Positions 39,320 to 50,828 are shown, counted from the stretch's first letter. The stretch is 64,000 bases of DNA from Cynocephalus volans (GCF_027409185.1 NC_084462.1:185074071-185138070); one strand, 5' to 3'. Made by a program: numbers and translations. The notes: a model not told the origin generated them from the letters alone.

Positions 39320-40045
39320 TATTACATGGTGTACAGTTTGGTGAAGACTGTTAACACATGTAGGCGTTATGGAAAATGTTATGGAGATTCCTCAAGCCAC
39401 TACAGATAGAAGTACCATGAAATCTAGCAATGCTGCTGCAGGGCATATGATGAAAGGAATGGAAATTATCATGTCAAAGGGCTACTTGCACTCTCATGTT
39501 TATCACATTCGTATTTACAATAGCCAAGAGTTGTGCCCAACCTAAATGTCCGTTGATGGATGACTGGATAAACAAAATGTGATATGCTTATACAGGAAAT
39601 TACTACTGTGCCATAAAAAAGAGTGAAATACTGCCATTAGCAGCAAAATGGATGAACTTGGAGAACAGTATGTTAAGCAACACGTGGCAGGCACAGAAAG
39701 AGAAATCCCACATGTCCTCACTCATAAAGGGGAGCTGAAAAATAAACAAAGAAATACAAAGAAAGAAAGAAGATAAAACAATCACAATCATGTGTTGAAC
39801 TCTCAAAAGGAGAGAACAGAGCTGAGGTACCAGACGTGAGAAAGGGGGAGTGGGAGAGGAGTAAGGGAGGAATTAGTAAAGGACCACAGAAAATGATTGC
39901 ATTGCACAGTGTTGAATATGCTAATTATCATGAATTGAGCATCGCATATTATCCACAGGGGTTGATATTCAACTCTGGACCCCACAGATACATACTATCA
40001 ACTATGTTACAATAAAAATAAAAAATAAATAAATAAATGAAACTA
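39320..40045 (+). mobile_element. Old L1 3' end, second copy
   Basis: It covers the ORF2 end and 3' UTR: 'caatagccaagagttgtgcc', 'aaatgtccgttgatggatga', 'gcagcaaaatggatgaactt', then a tail of AAAT repeats to about 40040. It repeats a segment type already present at 38840-39100, so it is a separate insertion or a duplicated end. Confidence 0.75.
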
Positions 40046-40111
40046 AATTTAACGAAGACTGATGACACAGAAATAGCACAGTTAATATTACACCTTTTAT
40101 ATTCAGCTTTT

Positions 40112-40211
40112 ACTTATTTATTTATTTTTGTGACTGGCCCATATGGGGATCTGAACCCACAACTTTGCTGTTATAAGGCTGTACTCTAACCAACTGAGCT
40201 AACCGGCCAGA
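40112..40211 (-). mobile_element. tRNA-Ile-derived SINE (CYN-like)
   Basis: On the minus strand it begins GGCCGGTTAGCTCAGTTGG, the 5' end of a tRNA-Ile-like sequence with A box, and carries GGTTCAGATCC as B box and GGGCCAGTCAC at its tRNA end. An A-rich AAAATAAATAA tail follows. tRNA-Ile-derived SINEs of this kind (CYN) are known from flying lemurs. This is the best taxonomic clue in the window. Confidence 0.85.
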
Positions 40212-40215
40212 CTAA

Positions 40216-40217
<2 letters not shown>

Positions 40218-40280
<63 letters not shown>
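40218..40280. repeat. (AC)n microsatellite
   Basis: About 63 bp of pure AC, just 5' of the SINE head (the SINE is on the minus strand). Confidence 0.97.
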
Positions 40281-40281
<1 letters not shown>

Positions 40282-41082
40282 CTTTTAAGCAACGGTCTAA
40301 TACTCATGGTTTTAAAGTCTATCTACAGAGATCTCTCCAGATACATTAAAAAAACTCACTGAAATAATGCCAGTCACAGTCAGGACTTAAAATCAATGAT
40401 AAAATACTTATAAAAGCATGTTTAAACAGTAAATTACATGATTTACACTTTGATACACACATTCTCTGATATGAGAGTTAAGAACATATCTTTAACTTAC
40501 CATTTATAGATTTACATTTTCAACATATATTAACAAAGACCTCACTAGATAAATTATAGGAACTCACTAAAATAATCCTGTCTGTGGCAAGGCTATAAAG
40601 TCAATGGCAAAAATGCTGCTTGGAAAAGTTTCAAATATATCAATTACAAAGGAAGCAGTGTAAATGGCATTTTTAATTCTCTCCTATTGAAAAATGAAAG
40701 TTATTAGTGAGAAAATAAAATAAGGCAAACCTTATTATAAAGTTCAGTGTTTCAGATTTTCACATCATCCAAATTTGGTCTAGAAGATCAATATAGCAGC
40801 AACCATGTTTTCAACATATATCTTTTGAAATGTTCAAACAGACTTAATGTATGTTGCAATGCAAAGAAGCAAAAGTAGCTTAGGACTATTGTGACAATAA
40901 ATAAATAAATAGAGCTGGTGCACATACTTGGTCAGTCTGCAGCGGCAACGTTTAGAAAAGAAACTAGATCAAGGATAAACACAGTGACCACGTGTCTATA
41001 TGTCTGTGATTTTTTAGGAATCCTGACACAGCGACCTCACATCCTATGAATTTTCCACTTTAAGGGCTTTACATCAGAATTC
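40281..41082. other. Unassigned AT-rich sequence with a diverged internal duplication
   Basis: Segments near 40328-40400 and 40537-40612 share the pattern 'aactcactgaaataat' / 'aactcactaaaataat' followed by similar downstream sequence. No coding potential. Confidence 0.45.
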
Positions 41083-41250
41083 TTCCATCTCAGCTCTGTT
41101 GACATTTAGGGCCAAATAATTTCTTGCAGCGGGTGCTGTCCTGAGCATTGCAGGATGATTGGCAGCTCCGATGGTCTTTTTACACTAGATGCCAGTGGGA
41201 CACCTACCTCGCCAATTGTGACAAATCAAGTTATCTTCAGACATCTGAGA
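41083..41250 (-). mobile_element. MER5-type hAT-Charlie DNA transposon fragment
   Basis: 'ctgttgacatttagggccaa', 'gcattgcaggatgattggca' and 'actagatgccagtgggacac' followed by 'caattgtgacaaatcaagtt' match the reverse complement of MER5A-like nonautonomous elements. It is an ancient fossil. Confidence 0.75.
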
Positions 41251-41794
41251 AGGTAGCTCTGTTAATGTATCCACACTAATATCAGCATATGCCACATCGC
41301 TCAGATCAATCCAAGGGAAAGGCATTGATGAAACAAAATTGGGGAGGACCCTTGGAATGAGAGTAGGAGGAGATCCATCTGAGGATGGAGGGAAGATCTG
41401 AAGATCAACAGGAGAATCACAAATTCACTAAATGTCTATAAACTTGACAACTGATGTGATGTGGCCACTTGAATTACAAACAAAGACATCACTAAGAAAT
41501 ATTATTCTGCATCCTTCCTGAGGCAGATAGGGAAAGTCAGGCAAGACTGAATCCCAAAGAAAAAAAAGATATGGTGAGAAAGCCAGGAAATATTCTTAGA
41601 TTTGCTCTGTTGGGAGTCGTTGGGGAGGCAGGTCCTGGTGGGAAACCACGGCTTCTGAGAGAAGCCTCCATGCCTTCCACTGCAGCTGCCCTGAAGGTGA
41701 CCTGCTGGGTGTGTCCACAGTGCTCCCTGTGGCCCCGTGTGCCCCTGCAGGGGGATTTGTGTCTGGGCTCAAACTGACACCCCCTTCCTCTGCT

Positions 41795-42235
41795 TCTCTT
41801 GCACAGTACCACACAGTCACATCTCCAGCAGTCAAGGAGCAAACCGCAGGAAAAACGGGTTTTTAGACACATCTCTGGAGACGAAGACTCAATTCTTGAT
41901 GGACAGGCTGCAGTGTCATTTCTCATAAAGACAAATGTAGCTCATCCACTACAGCTCCGACCCAAGGGGCTGGAGGATCAATTCTCAGGAGAAACCACTG
42001 ATTGTGATAAAGAATCCAGAGACAGCACAAGTGCTGGAGCATTTCTTTGAGGGCTTCACCACTGTTGAGCCCAACTCCTGAACCTGCACCTGAAGAAAGA
42101 CACTTGGGAATAGAGAGAATCAGTCTCTTTCAGTCATGTACACTCATAGCCACCCCCACAGACCCCTGTCTGATATCTGAGAGTCTCTCCGTGGGGAGCT
42201 GTCGCCAGGCAATGAAGAAGACCCAACAATCTCAT
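41795..42235 (-). pseudogene. IGHV4-like pseudogene
   Basis: The leader (42190-42235) starts ATG and reads MRLLGLLHCLATAPHG, but its splice donor is GAGAGA instead of GTGAGT, so normal splicing is lost. The V exon (about 41795-42103) still shows a V4-type start (QVQVQELG) and a WYCAR end, with stops and shifts between, for example a TGA near the CDR1/FR2 boundary. The heptamer place reads AGCAGAG and the nonamer ACACAAATC is about 25 nt away, so the RSS is degraded. The octamer is decayed (near 42350). It lies about 0.7 kb downstream (in the reading direction) of the IGHV3-like pseudogene. Confidence 0.88.
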
Positions 42236-42908
42236 CTTCTTTTAGACCTCAATCTTTCCTTCCCCAGAGCCTTCAGTTCTGTCTGAGGAGAGCACTGTTA
42301 GCTTCCACAGACTAAAAGTGGATTTTACCATAGAGATTGAAAAGAAAATTTTATGTGCAGAATCCCATGTGTTGTAAGTGGAGAGGCTCTAAAGTCACAA
42401 GAAATGCTGATCAGTGCTGAGTCTGATGTTCACCCTGGGAAGGAGGGTGGTCGGATGTAAAATCCACTGGATGTCACTGGTCTCTGGACCTGGTTCAGCC
42501 TTTTCTTGCTTCTAATCTGAGTTTCAAAGAGTATCTTTAAAGGAAAACTCCACTGAGGGCTCTGCCCTGAGCCTGTCTGGTAAAGACTCACAAGGTCCTC
42601 TCAGGTTCTGCAGGACTCTGATTTTGGTGACCACAGCAGAGTCACTCTGATTTCATAAGTGACACTCTGACTAGTGTGCATGTGAGAATATGTCCTCCTG
42701 CTACAATGAGAGCTCTAGTTCAGAGATGTCAGTGGTAAACCCAGAGGCATGAATCTAGAGGGGATTTCTGGGAAACTCTTTGGTGAAGAGGAAGCCCAAG
42801 AGCACAAACATAAACCAGCACTTAACCTCCACCTGCACCTGCTCAGGGCTGGTGTTTGCTCAGTGTGTCCTGCGCGCCCCCTGGTGGTCCGGCACACCCC
42901 TGCATGGA

Positions 42909-42943
42909 GGTTTGTGTCTGGGCTCACATGTCCTCTCACTGTG
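42909..42943 (-). promoter_or_regulatory. RSS with shortened 19-bp spacer
   Basis: A perfect heptamer CACAGTG (42937-42943) and nonamer ACACAAACC (42909-42917) flank a spacer of 19 nt (42918-42936) instead of 23. The other V genes here have the same ...GTGAGCCCAG spacer end, so four bases seem to have been lost in the heptamer-proximal half. The altered spacing should reduce 12/23 recombination. Confidence 0.9.
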
Positions 42944-43427
42944 TCTCTTGTGCAGTAATACATGGCTGTGTCCTTGGACTTCAGGCTGTCCATTTGCAGA
43001 TAGACAGTGCTTTTGGAATCTTCTCTTGAGATGGTGAATCTGCCTTTCATAGATGCAGCACATTCTGTGCTGTGACTATTAGCTTTGTTTCTAATGAGAC
43101 CGACCCACTCCAGTCGGTTTCTAATGAGACCGACCCTTCCCTGGAGCCTGGCGGACCCACTGCATGTAGTGGTCACTGATGGTGAATCCAGAGGCCACAC
43201 AGGAGAATCTCAGAGACCTTTCAGGCTGGACCAAGCCCCCCCCAGACACCAGCAGCTGCACCTCACACTGGACACCTGAAAACACAGAGACATCCTGGTC
43301 AGAAAACTGACACTCAAATCCACTGGTTTTCTTATGCACATGCACTCACGTTCTCCATGTTTCTTACTCTCCATAAATTACCTTTTAAAATTGCAATAAG
43401 GAAAACCCAGCTCATCCCAGTCTTCAT
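42944..43427 (-). pseudogene. IGHV3-like pseudogene with internal duplication
   Basis: The leader exon (43382-43427) encodes MKTGMSWVFLIAILKG with a GTAAT donor, and the V exon starts at 43275. FR1/CDR1 ([34 protein letters not shown]) and FR2-FR3 ([30 protein letters not shown]) are of the long-CDR2 IGHV3 type, like IGHV3-72/3-73/3-15 in humans. Between GKG and LEW a net 19-nt insertion copies the nearby VGLIRN coding sequence and shifts the frame. The octamer and both splice sites are intact, so the gene may still be transcribed. The RSS spacer is short. Confidence 0.92.
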
Positions 43428-43551
43428 GGTGGGTCGTCTGTGTTCAGTCCCGATAACCGAGTTGGAGCTCCTGGGAATCTGGGGCTGGGGATCCTCTCCT
43501 AGCGCTCCAGGGTCAGGGCTGGGCTGGTTTTCATCAGCAGAGGGAGGCCCT

Positions 43552-43559
43552 ATTTGCAT
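43552..43559 (-). promoter_or_regulatory. Ig octamer promoter element ATGCAAAT
   Basis: A perfect octamer 124 nt upstream of the IGHV3-like leader ATG. The promoter is preserved although the V exon is frameshifted. Confidence 0.88.
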
Positions 43560-43754
43560 GTTCTCCTGCTATATAGCTAGACCTGGGGTGGGACGCCTGT
43601 GGAGGGGACATTTCCCAGAGCAGATGACAGTGTCCACAAAGAATATTGTGGCGATTGAGAAAGTGTGATTTTTTAAAAAAATATTGTGATTGTGCTGTGA
43701 TATACACAACACTCATCACACTGTTTCATTTTTACACAAGCACATAAATCATGT

Positions 43755-43890
43755 GTTGTGGGTGTCAATGTTCCTTCCTTTTTACAGATTAAATGTAAAC
43801 CCAGAAGTGTAGGGGACATGTGCAGTGTCCACATGACGTAGTGCCATCCCGGTGTCTGGGGCTGTGCTCCTCACACTGGATCACATTGCT
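43755..43890 (+). mobile_element. MIR SINE, degraded
   Basis: The sequence 'tttttacagattaaatgtaa' through 'ggggctgtgctcctcacact' follows the MIR core layout. Low similarity, so a moderate call. Confidence 0.55.
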
Positions 43891-44079
43891 CCCTGAACAC
43901 ACTTTAGAACAGGGTTGGACCTTCCTAGTGAGGTTTGCAGGACCTTTGTTCTACAATGAGAACCTGTGTGATTGTTGCATTTTAGATTTTACCTAAAAAC
44001 ATAGAGAGAACTAGAATTCATGCAGATGAATTTTAAGAGTATCTATCACTTCCACATTTTTATCTTTCTATCACTCCTT

Positions 44080-44515
44080 CCCTACTAAAGTATCTGTTTA
44101 TTTGCGAAAACTTTAACAAAGTATAATTAACACATATCAAAGTTCACATAAAGTGTGCAATTAATATTACCTTAGCCAGAATTGTTATCAATATCGTGAA
44201 CAAATCAATTACTGTCAGTATTTCTTCTGTAATTTCTCTGTTTTATTCTTCCCTTCCTCTACTGTACCACCAGGCAACTCCTGATTTTTCTTTTATTACT
44301 TTATATTTGTTTTTATTTTCTGGAAATCATAACAATGGAATGGCATACTATGTATTTTTATTTGCTTGGCTCATTCTACTTGGGATACATGCCTGTGGAT
44401 TCAACCATCTTGTGTGTTTCAAGTATTTATTGGTTGTAGTGATGGGCAGTATTCTAATTTAAAACAGTCTGTCTGTTAATCTGCTGATGAATATTTGAAT
44501 ATTTTCCAGTTTCTT
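44080..44515 (-). mobile_element. Old L1 3' region, antisense
   Basis: It resembles antisense ancient L1 3' UTR ('taacaaagtataattaacac', 'ttatttgcttggctcattct'). It is similar in type to 12790-13270. Confidence 0.55.
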
Positions 44516-44589
44516 GGTCCTACATATGTAGCTGCTACTCCGGTTGGAGAGGTGGGCAGCCGAGTAACATTTTGTGCTTTTTATCCTAA

Positions 44590-45230
44590 CAAAACTTCAA
44601 CCGCAATCAAACTGGAGGAGGTGAGATTTAGCAAACTTTACTCAATATTTCAGATAACTGAGGGTGATAAGACAAGCAAGACCCCTGTAACCTGGAGAGA
44701 GACTAGAACTTTCAGGGAGAGCAAGGTCAGCACATCAGCTGATCTGGGGCGGAGGCTGCTGGACGACACATCAACTAGCACCAGATGAAGCTAGAAACAT
44801 GCGCGGGGTCTGTTGCAGCTGAGTGTGGTGAACGAGTTACAGTGTGAAATGCTCAGGAGCCACAGTCCCGACAGGAAACTTGTCCTTCTGAATCCCTTTC
44901 ATCTAAGGTGGGGGCAGCCACATAAAGCTCCTTTTCCCCAAGGTTTAGGCAGAAGCACTGTGGAAACAGAGCAAACCCACATTAGGAGATGAAAAAGGTA
45001 TGCTTAGGACAAATTGCTGCTTGTCAAGAGTGGATTTTGGCAGCAGTGATCAGCTTACCCCCCTGTGGATGGATGGCGGGTGTCCTCACAGGAAGAGGGC
45101 CAGGTGTCAGGTGGGTGGGATGTCAATCACCATGACCACAGGCACTCAGGGGAGGGGCTGGGCCAGCCTTGCTGGGAGGAGCTCTGGTCACTTGCATGGT
45201 CTGAGCTGAGGGAAGCCCTGAGATGCACAC
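44590..45230 (+). repeat. LTR-like repeat, copy 3
   Basis: The stretch 'ggggctgggccagccttgct' to 'ctgagctgagggaagccctg' matches the end of the repeat at 33880-33990 in block order. Probable old LTR. 45231-46735 beyond it is unassigned. Confidence 0.45.
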
Positions 45231-46739
45231 AGGGTTCTAGAAATAGTGGAGAAGAATCGGTTAAGTTATTTATAATAAAACTCTTATTCCTTGAACTTCT
45301 CACCCAGCAGAGGAATGGCTTTCATTTAGAATTCAAACTGTTAACTAATGGAGGAAATTCTAGCACAAGTAATTACACTAATTACTGAGAGATTATTTCT
45401 GGAAAGGCAGAGTTCCCAGCGAGGACTAAAGTTTCAGAGTTTGTGGACCCCGAGGCATGAGGACAGGTCCGATTGCATTTGACATCTCTGGATGCTAATT
45501 GTCGCACTAGGAGCAGTGCTAGAGTTGTGGGTGTAGACCGTGGGTTGTAACAAGCTAACAGGAGGATGTAACTTGCAAAGACCTGGAGGCCTCCAGGACA
45601 TTCCACATGTTCAGTTTATGATGAATAACGTGAGACGCGTGGGTGGTGGTGGGATTTCTCAAGAAGTGTCTCCTGTGCCAGCTGCTAAGAAAACAAGTCA
45701 GGAGGTGTCCAGGTGTGAGGCAGTCAAGGTGGTAGAAACCCTTTTGGTCGCTCTGAGTCACACGGGCTGTGTGATCCTGGTGTCTCACCCAACATCCTTT
45801 TTATCCTCCAAAGACTTTGTGCTGTGAGGAGCTCACACACAGGTCAGGATTTTACTCTGTGAGGAGGAGACGAACAGGAAGACATGCGCTGAGAACACAG
45901 TGAACCATTGCAAGGTTCTTATTAGTTACACAGACAGGAGTGTCTCCTGTTAATTTGGTGATTGCAATTTTTGTGGTTAGACCTGTAAGAGGACAGCCAA
46001 GTTAAATGATAACTTCAGAGGACAAAAGTATAAAGAGATGGCAGAAATCATTGTTTCTAGACTTGTGTGCTGCACTCAATACTCTTCTCAATTATTTCTC
46101 TCTCTGTATTCAAATTTAAAATAAGAACACTTGCATCGTTTCTGCTAATTGTTACTTGTTATTTCCCCATATATGATTTCAGCTGTGATTGCTCCCTTTT
46201 TCCTAATATAGGAATTTCCATTAATAACTTTTATTTTACCTAAATATTTGGGCTCTGTTCCCTGGGGACATTGGAGACTTGTTGGTACCCAGGCCCCCCA
46301 GCCCACTTGCTGGTCACTCTGTGACCTCAGCCACACAGGAGTGTGTCCATGACAGAGCTCGAGCCCTGGCAGGACCATCTAGACATTCTCTACCATCAGG
46401 CATGTGGTTTGTGAGAGGAGCCCAGGGGTCAGCAGGTAGCTGTGTTCCCACATGTCACAGCCTGCCCTGCAGTGGTGCCTGCGTGGCCTGGAATCATATG
46501 TGTGTGTGACCCAGGGTCTCATCAGGGCATCTGAGGCAGCTCCAGGTCCCCTGAGTGTAACTTGCCATGGGGTGTCCACAGACAGATGGACACATGAGAC
46601 AGATGTTAGGAGGTGAGGTGGGTTTGTGCTCTGATGGTCAGGCTTTGCTGAGCCTCCACCCTGCTCCTGGCTCAGAGCTGGGAAGAGTGCCCTTGGCTTA
46701 GACTCCATGGACCCCAGTGACTAGGACAGATTATTTAGA

Positions 46740-47780
46740 ATTTAGACAGTGGAAGAAAGAGGGTGATTTTGGGGGGCTGGGGTTGCTGTGTGATATTTAA
46801 GGGACAGCAGAGGGCAGGCAGGGACCAGAACTTTCTCCATCCAGATAGTTCTCTTTATCTACATGAAATTCCTGTGTGGAAACTGAGAAACACATCTTAG
46901 GACACTAACCCAGGGCTGCTTTTAGGTCCCCTGCCCAGAACACAGTCCAGCAGGGCTGTGATGCGTTTTCTTCTCTGCACCCGTCCTCATGCTTCACAGG
47001 GAAACCTGACGGCCGCACCTTGGGTTTGGCTGCTCCTCCATCCAGAGGTCCAAGGGATCGATAGGCAGCGAGGCAAAACCTGAGCACCTGTGTCCACCTG
47101 CATGGATGAGGAGCAAGAGGTGGAACTTCCACAGTAAAACAGGACGCCCGTGGGACAGAGGTCCCGGTGGATCACACATGGGGCAGACCTGTGCCTGCCT
47201 GAGACAGACGCTTGAGCCCCGGACCGAGCGAGCATGGACTGCATTGCGTTTCTCTTTGTGGGAAATTCTTCTGAGTCATGAGGAATTTGAAAATCCTAGG
47301 ACGATCTCTTTTCAAAAAAAAGAAAGAATGGAAAGAAAGAAATGTCATATGAGAAAAGTGGTAAATATCCCTAGTGACTGCAAACATCTCATCTGGAAAC
47401 AATGTTATTTTTTTCCTTCTTTACCTTCAGTGGAAATGTGAGTAATTATAGAAATAAACAAACAAACAAAAAGTAGAAAGTGTCCCTGGGGTCACTGAGA
47501 GCTAGAAGAAGAGACAAAGTCCCTGATCCCCACAGAACGTCTCTTCTCAGCTCCTGTCTGCACCTGCTCCTGGCGTGGTTACGATTAGAGTGGACCCTGA
47601 GGGCCCCCTCAGCACAGCTGCCTTTTATCTCCCTGCAGGGAGGTCTGTGTCTGGGCTCACACGGATTCAAATTCTTATTCACAAATAAGAAAATAGAATA
47701 GTTGTGCATGTACGTAGGTGGGTGTGGATCGGTTGCTACTGTGTCCTCAGATCCGCCCCCCCCAAACAGGACACCTTGTA
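46740..47780 (-). pseudogene. Ghost IGHV4 unit with V exon deleted
   Basis: From 46740 to about 47661 the sequence resembles the region just downstream of the V4 genes at 270-1070 and 24120-25010. It includes a nonamer-like ACACAGACC (47642-47650) and the start of the usual spacer. The similarity then stops. About 100 bp of unrelated AT-rich sequence follow, then a short stretch near 47764-47776 that looks like the V-exon start and intron end (caggacacc). No V coding sequence remains. The reading as a deleted V gene is inference. Confidence 0.6.
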
Positions 47781-49483
47781 AAAAAGAGCTCCTGACAGAT
47801 ATTATTAATGACAGATGTAACAGATACTAGACCATGTTATATTTTTGATGGCAAGACTCTAAACAATTTGTTATGGAAACAAAAAGAAAAGGAGTAAGTA
47901 TTTAAATTAGATGTTTTAAAATGTTAGTAATAAACAGGACAAAATAAATCAGTCATCATAGTGAGATGGAGAATTAAGCGGCAGCAGTAGATCCCATGTG
48001 CAGTTGATGGGGAAGTTGTATTTGACAACTAGTGTTCTCCCGTGTAAAGAGCCAGAGTGCTGCTGAGCAAGACAGAGTGTGAGATGAGCGCACGTGGAGC
48101 CAGACATTCAGGACGATGGAAATCTGTGTGGAGTCACTGTGAAAAGTGGAAACATGGGAAATACTAAAGAAGCAGACATGTCTATGGGTTACCCTGAATT
48201 GTTTTGTGTTTACTGATGCTGAACATATGACATCACAGTTTGTTTTTGTTGTTTAGACTCCCTGGAAAGCCTGGTTTTGAATGTGGGTAAACAAAGTGTT
48301 CCTGTATTATGATGGTTTGACTCTATTTTTTTAACTGCATGATGGGTAAACAGGATGTAACTTCATCATAAGGTGAAGAGCATCTGGACTTGCAATGGTT
48401 GACTTAATTTTTAATAACACTGGGTTTAGCTCAGCAATAAATGCATTTTCAGCTTATTAGGTTTACTTCTTACCATGGGTTTATCAAGATGGCACTGCAC
48501 AATAAGTTGAGAAAGATCTGTATGGATGAAACCCAATCATGACCAGGAAATTCTTAGTAAAAATTAAAGTAATCATTTGTGCATGTTAAATGCAGATTAT
48601 GACGCAGCTCTAATCATGGAGCAAGAGATGTTGTCTGCTGGGCCTTTCCTGCGTCTTTAGTAATAAGTATCAGAAGAGTCATCTCCTTCCTTCTAGAAGA
48701 TCGTTTTCATATCTGTGAATGACCTTCATATGCTGTCTGTGTCCACACATGATGAGAGTCAACTGTGATGAAGCTGAAATGCTGGGTGTGTCAGTGTGTA
48801 AAATTGGGGAAACTGCCTCGATCATGAACCATTGATATAGACAAGCCCTGAGCTGCTCACATCAGCGCTGCTGGCCTCAGTAGCTCGTGATTTGCACTGT
48901 TGCTCAGTCAGCTCAGTTTGCCTCTTTTTGCATCCTGTGGAAAGGATCAGACATAATAATCCAAAAACATAAGATAAAATAGAACTGATAAGCAAAATAA
49001 CCCGAGTTCAAGGTGAGGCCCAAATCAGTTTGTGCTACTAGTATCTCAGGCAGAAGACATGAATGAATGCTAAGATCATGTTCACAATTGTTTAATCTTT
49101 ATTAGGAAAATTCTGTACATCTCTGAGACTTATTAGAGACTTCAACTGAGGAATTCGAGCTAATATTATTTGTTCATGCATCATACTTTTATGATAAAAT
49201 CATATCTTATTAACCATGAATTGCTATTACAGTGTTAGCTTTTCTTTAGAAGACAGTCTCTGCCTGATGTAAAATAACCTTGAGTGACAGAAACTATTGC
49301 ATTTATTAGAGCTTGTCAATTAGCCGGGGGGGTGGTGGGGGGGAACCAGAAAAACAAAAACAAAAACAAAACAGGAAAAAGCACACATGGTTTTGCAATA
49401 GTGCACATCTTTGGGACATTTGGATAATTTGTAAACAAAGGAGTTTCTTACATCTTCTAGAAAACTCATGGAAGTTTTTAGAC
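47781..49483. other. Unassigned intergenic sequence
   Basis: No V gene or repeat recognised apart from short A-rich runs. A poly-G stretch (49325-49343) lies near the right end. Confidence 0.4.
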
Positions 49484-49624
49484 AAGTTAAGGAACTTTTT
49501 AATTTTTTTACTTTTATGTTTGAATTATTTTAATGTATCCATATACAATATAGTTGATTTTTGTGTCCCTTTACTGATTCCTCCTTTTCCTCTCTTCCTC
49601 TCCCCTTAAGTTAAGGAACTTTTT
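49484..49624 (-). mobile_element. Ultra-short L1 tail with 16-bp target duplication
   Basis: About 107 bp between two copies of AAGTTAAGGAACTTTT (49484-49499 and 49608-49623) read, on the minus strand, as the last bases of an L1 3' UTR ('aaaggaggaatcagtaaagg', 'aactatattgtatatgg') and an A-rich tail. It is oriented on the minus strand with its A-tail at the left target copy. Confidence 0.85.
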
Positions 49625-49877
49625 GAGTCACTCCTACATCCCTGATACTTTACTAATACAAGGGTTGAAATGAACACACAAAAAATGATGATATAAAAGT
49701 TAATAAAGCTAATAAAACAGCTATATTGGATAATTATGTCCAAAACACAACCTTACCCTACATTATAATCCTGTCTTAACCCTCAGAAGATAAATATCCT
49801 GAGAGAGTCAAAGAAATTATTACAAAATATCAATGTCTTGTCTGGGATTTTAAATAAAAAGATTGGGAAAAATTCAT

Positions 49878-49996
<119 letters not shown>

Positions 49997-50588
49997 TTTT
50001 CCCTTTCTTTCGTTTTACTGTTTTAAGCCACTAAATTTTGGGGTAATCTTTTATGTATTTATTTATTGATTTATCTAAATTTTAATTTATTTTGTCAATA
50101 AATTCTAACAGTCTACTTCACTCAGGTGATCTGTTTTCTTCAGAAAGCTGCTTTGTGACTGCAGATGATTTCAAATTAACATGGGTTAAATTTCTCTATT
50201 AAACAACTGTACATAATATAGACAGACTGGCTACTCTCTTCAATCAGCACATTAGAAAGACAGCTGAGGCTGCTTCTTGGTGACATGTGACCATCCAGCA
50301 GCAAAACCCTGGGGAATCTCTAAGGTGGAGCATGGATAGAAACAAGACTCAAACACCCTGTGCACAGCTTTAGGTGGATTTCCTTCTGTTTTCTTTTTTT
50401 CATGGGAGTTGAATATGTTTTATTTATTGTCTGCCTATTTTCTCCATGTTTTAAAATAATTACTGGACAAAACGCTTCAACTCTTTTAGTTGATACAAAG
50501 CTGCTTGTTTTGGGTTTCCAAACTGTGGCTGTAGTACGCCAATGCTTACATCTAGTGAACGTGTCAGCATTCTAAACACAGAGCATCC

Positions 50589-50596
<8 letters not shown>

Positions 50597-50628
<32 letters not shown>
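50597..50628. repeat. (AC)n microsatellite
   Basis: A pure AC run of about 32 bp. The surrounding sequence (50030-50815) is unassigned and shows no gene. Confidence 0.95.
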
Positions 50629-50815
50629 GTATGCTTTTGGAGTAGTAAATGGTAGATGCATCCTTTGCAAACAAAGAGTGTTTCTCACCTCTGTTAGAGA
50701 CTTCATCAAAAATGTAGAATTTGTTTTAAAATGTACTTTTACATGCACTCGCACTTACCAGAGAGTTGGCTATTATAAGTTTCAGGTAGGTACAAAAATA
50801 AACAATATAGAAGAT

Positions 50816-50828
50816 GAAATAATGCTTT
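50816..50828. repeat. Target-site duplication of full-length L1 (left)
   Basis: GAAATAATGCTTT here is repeated at 57618-57630, on the far side of the L1. It marks a clean retrotransposition event with no later rearrangement of the ends. Confidence 0.92.
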
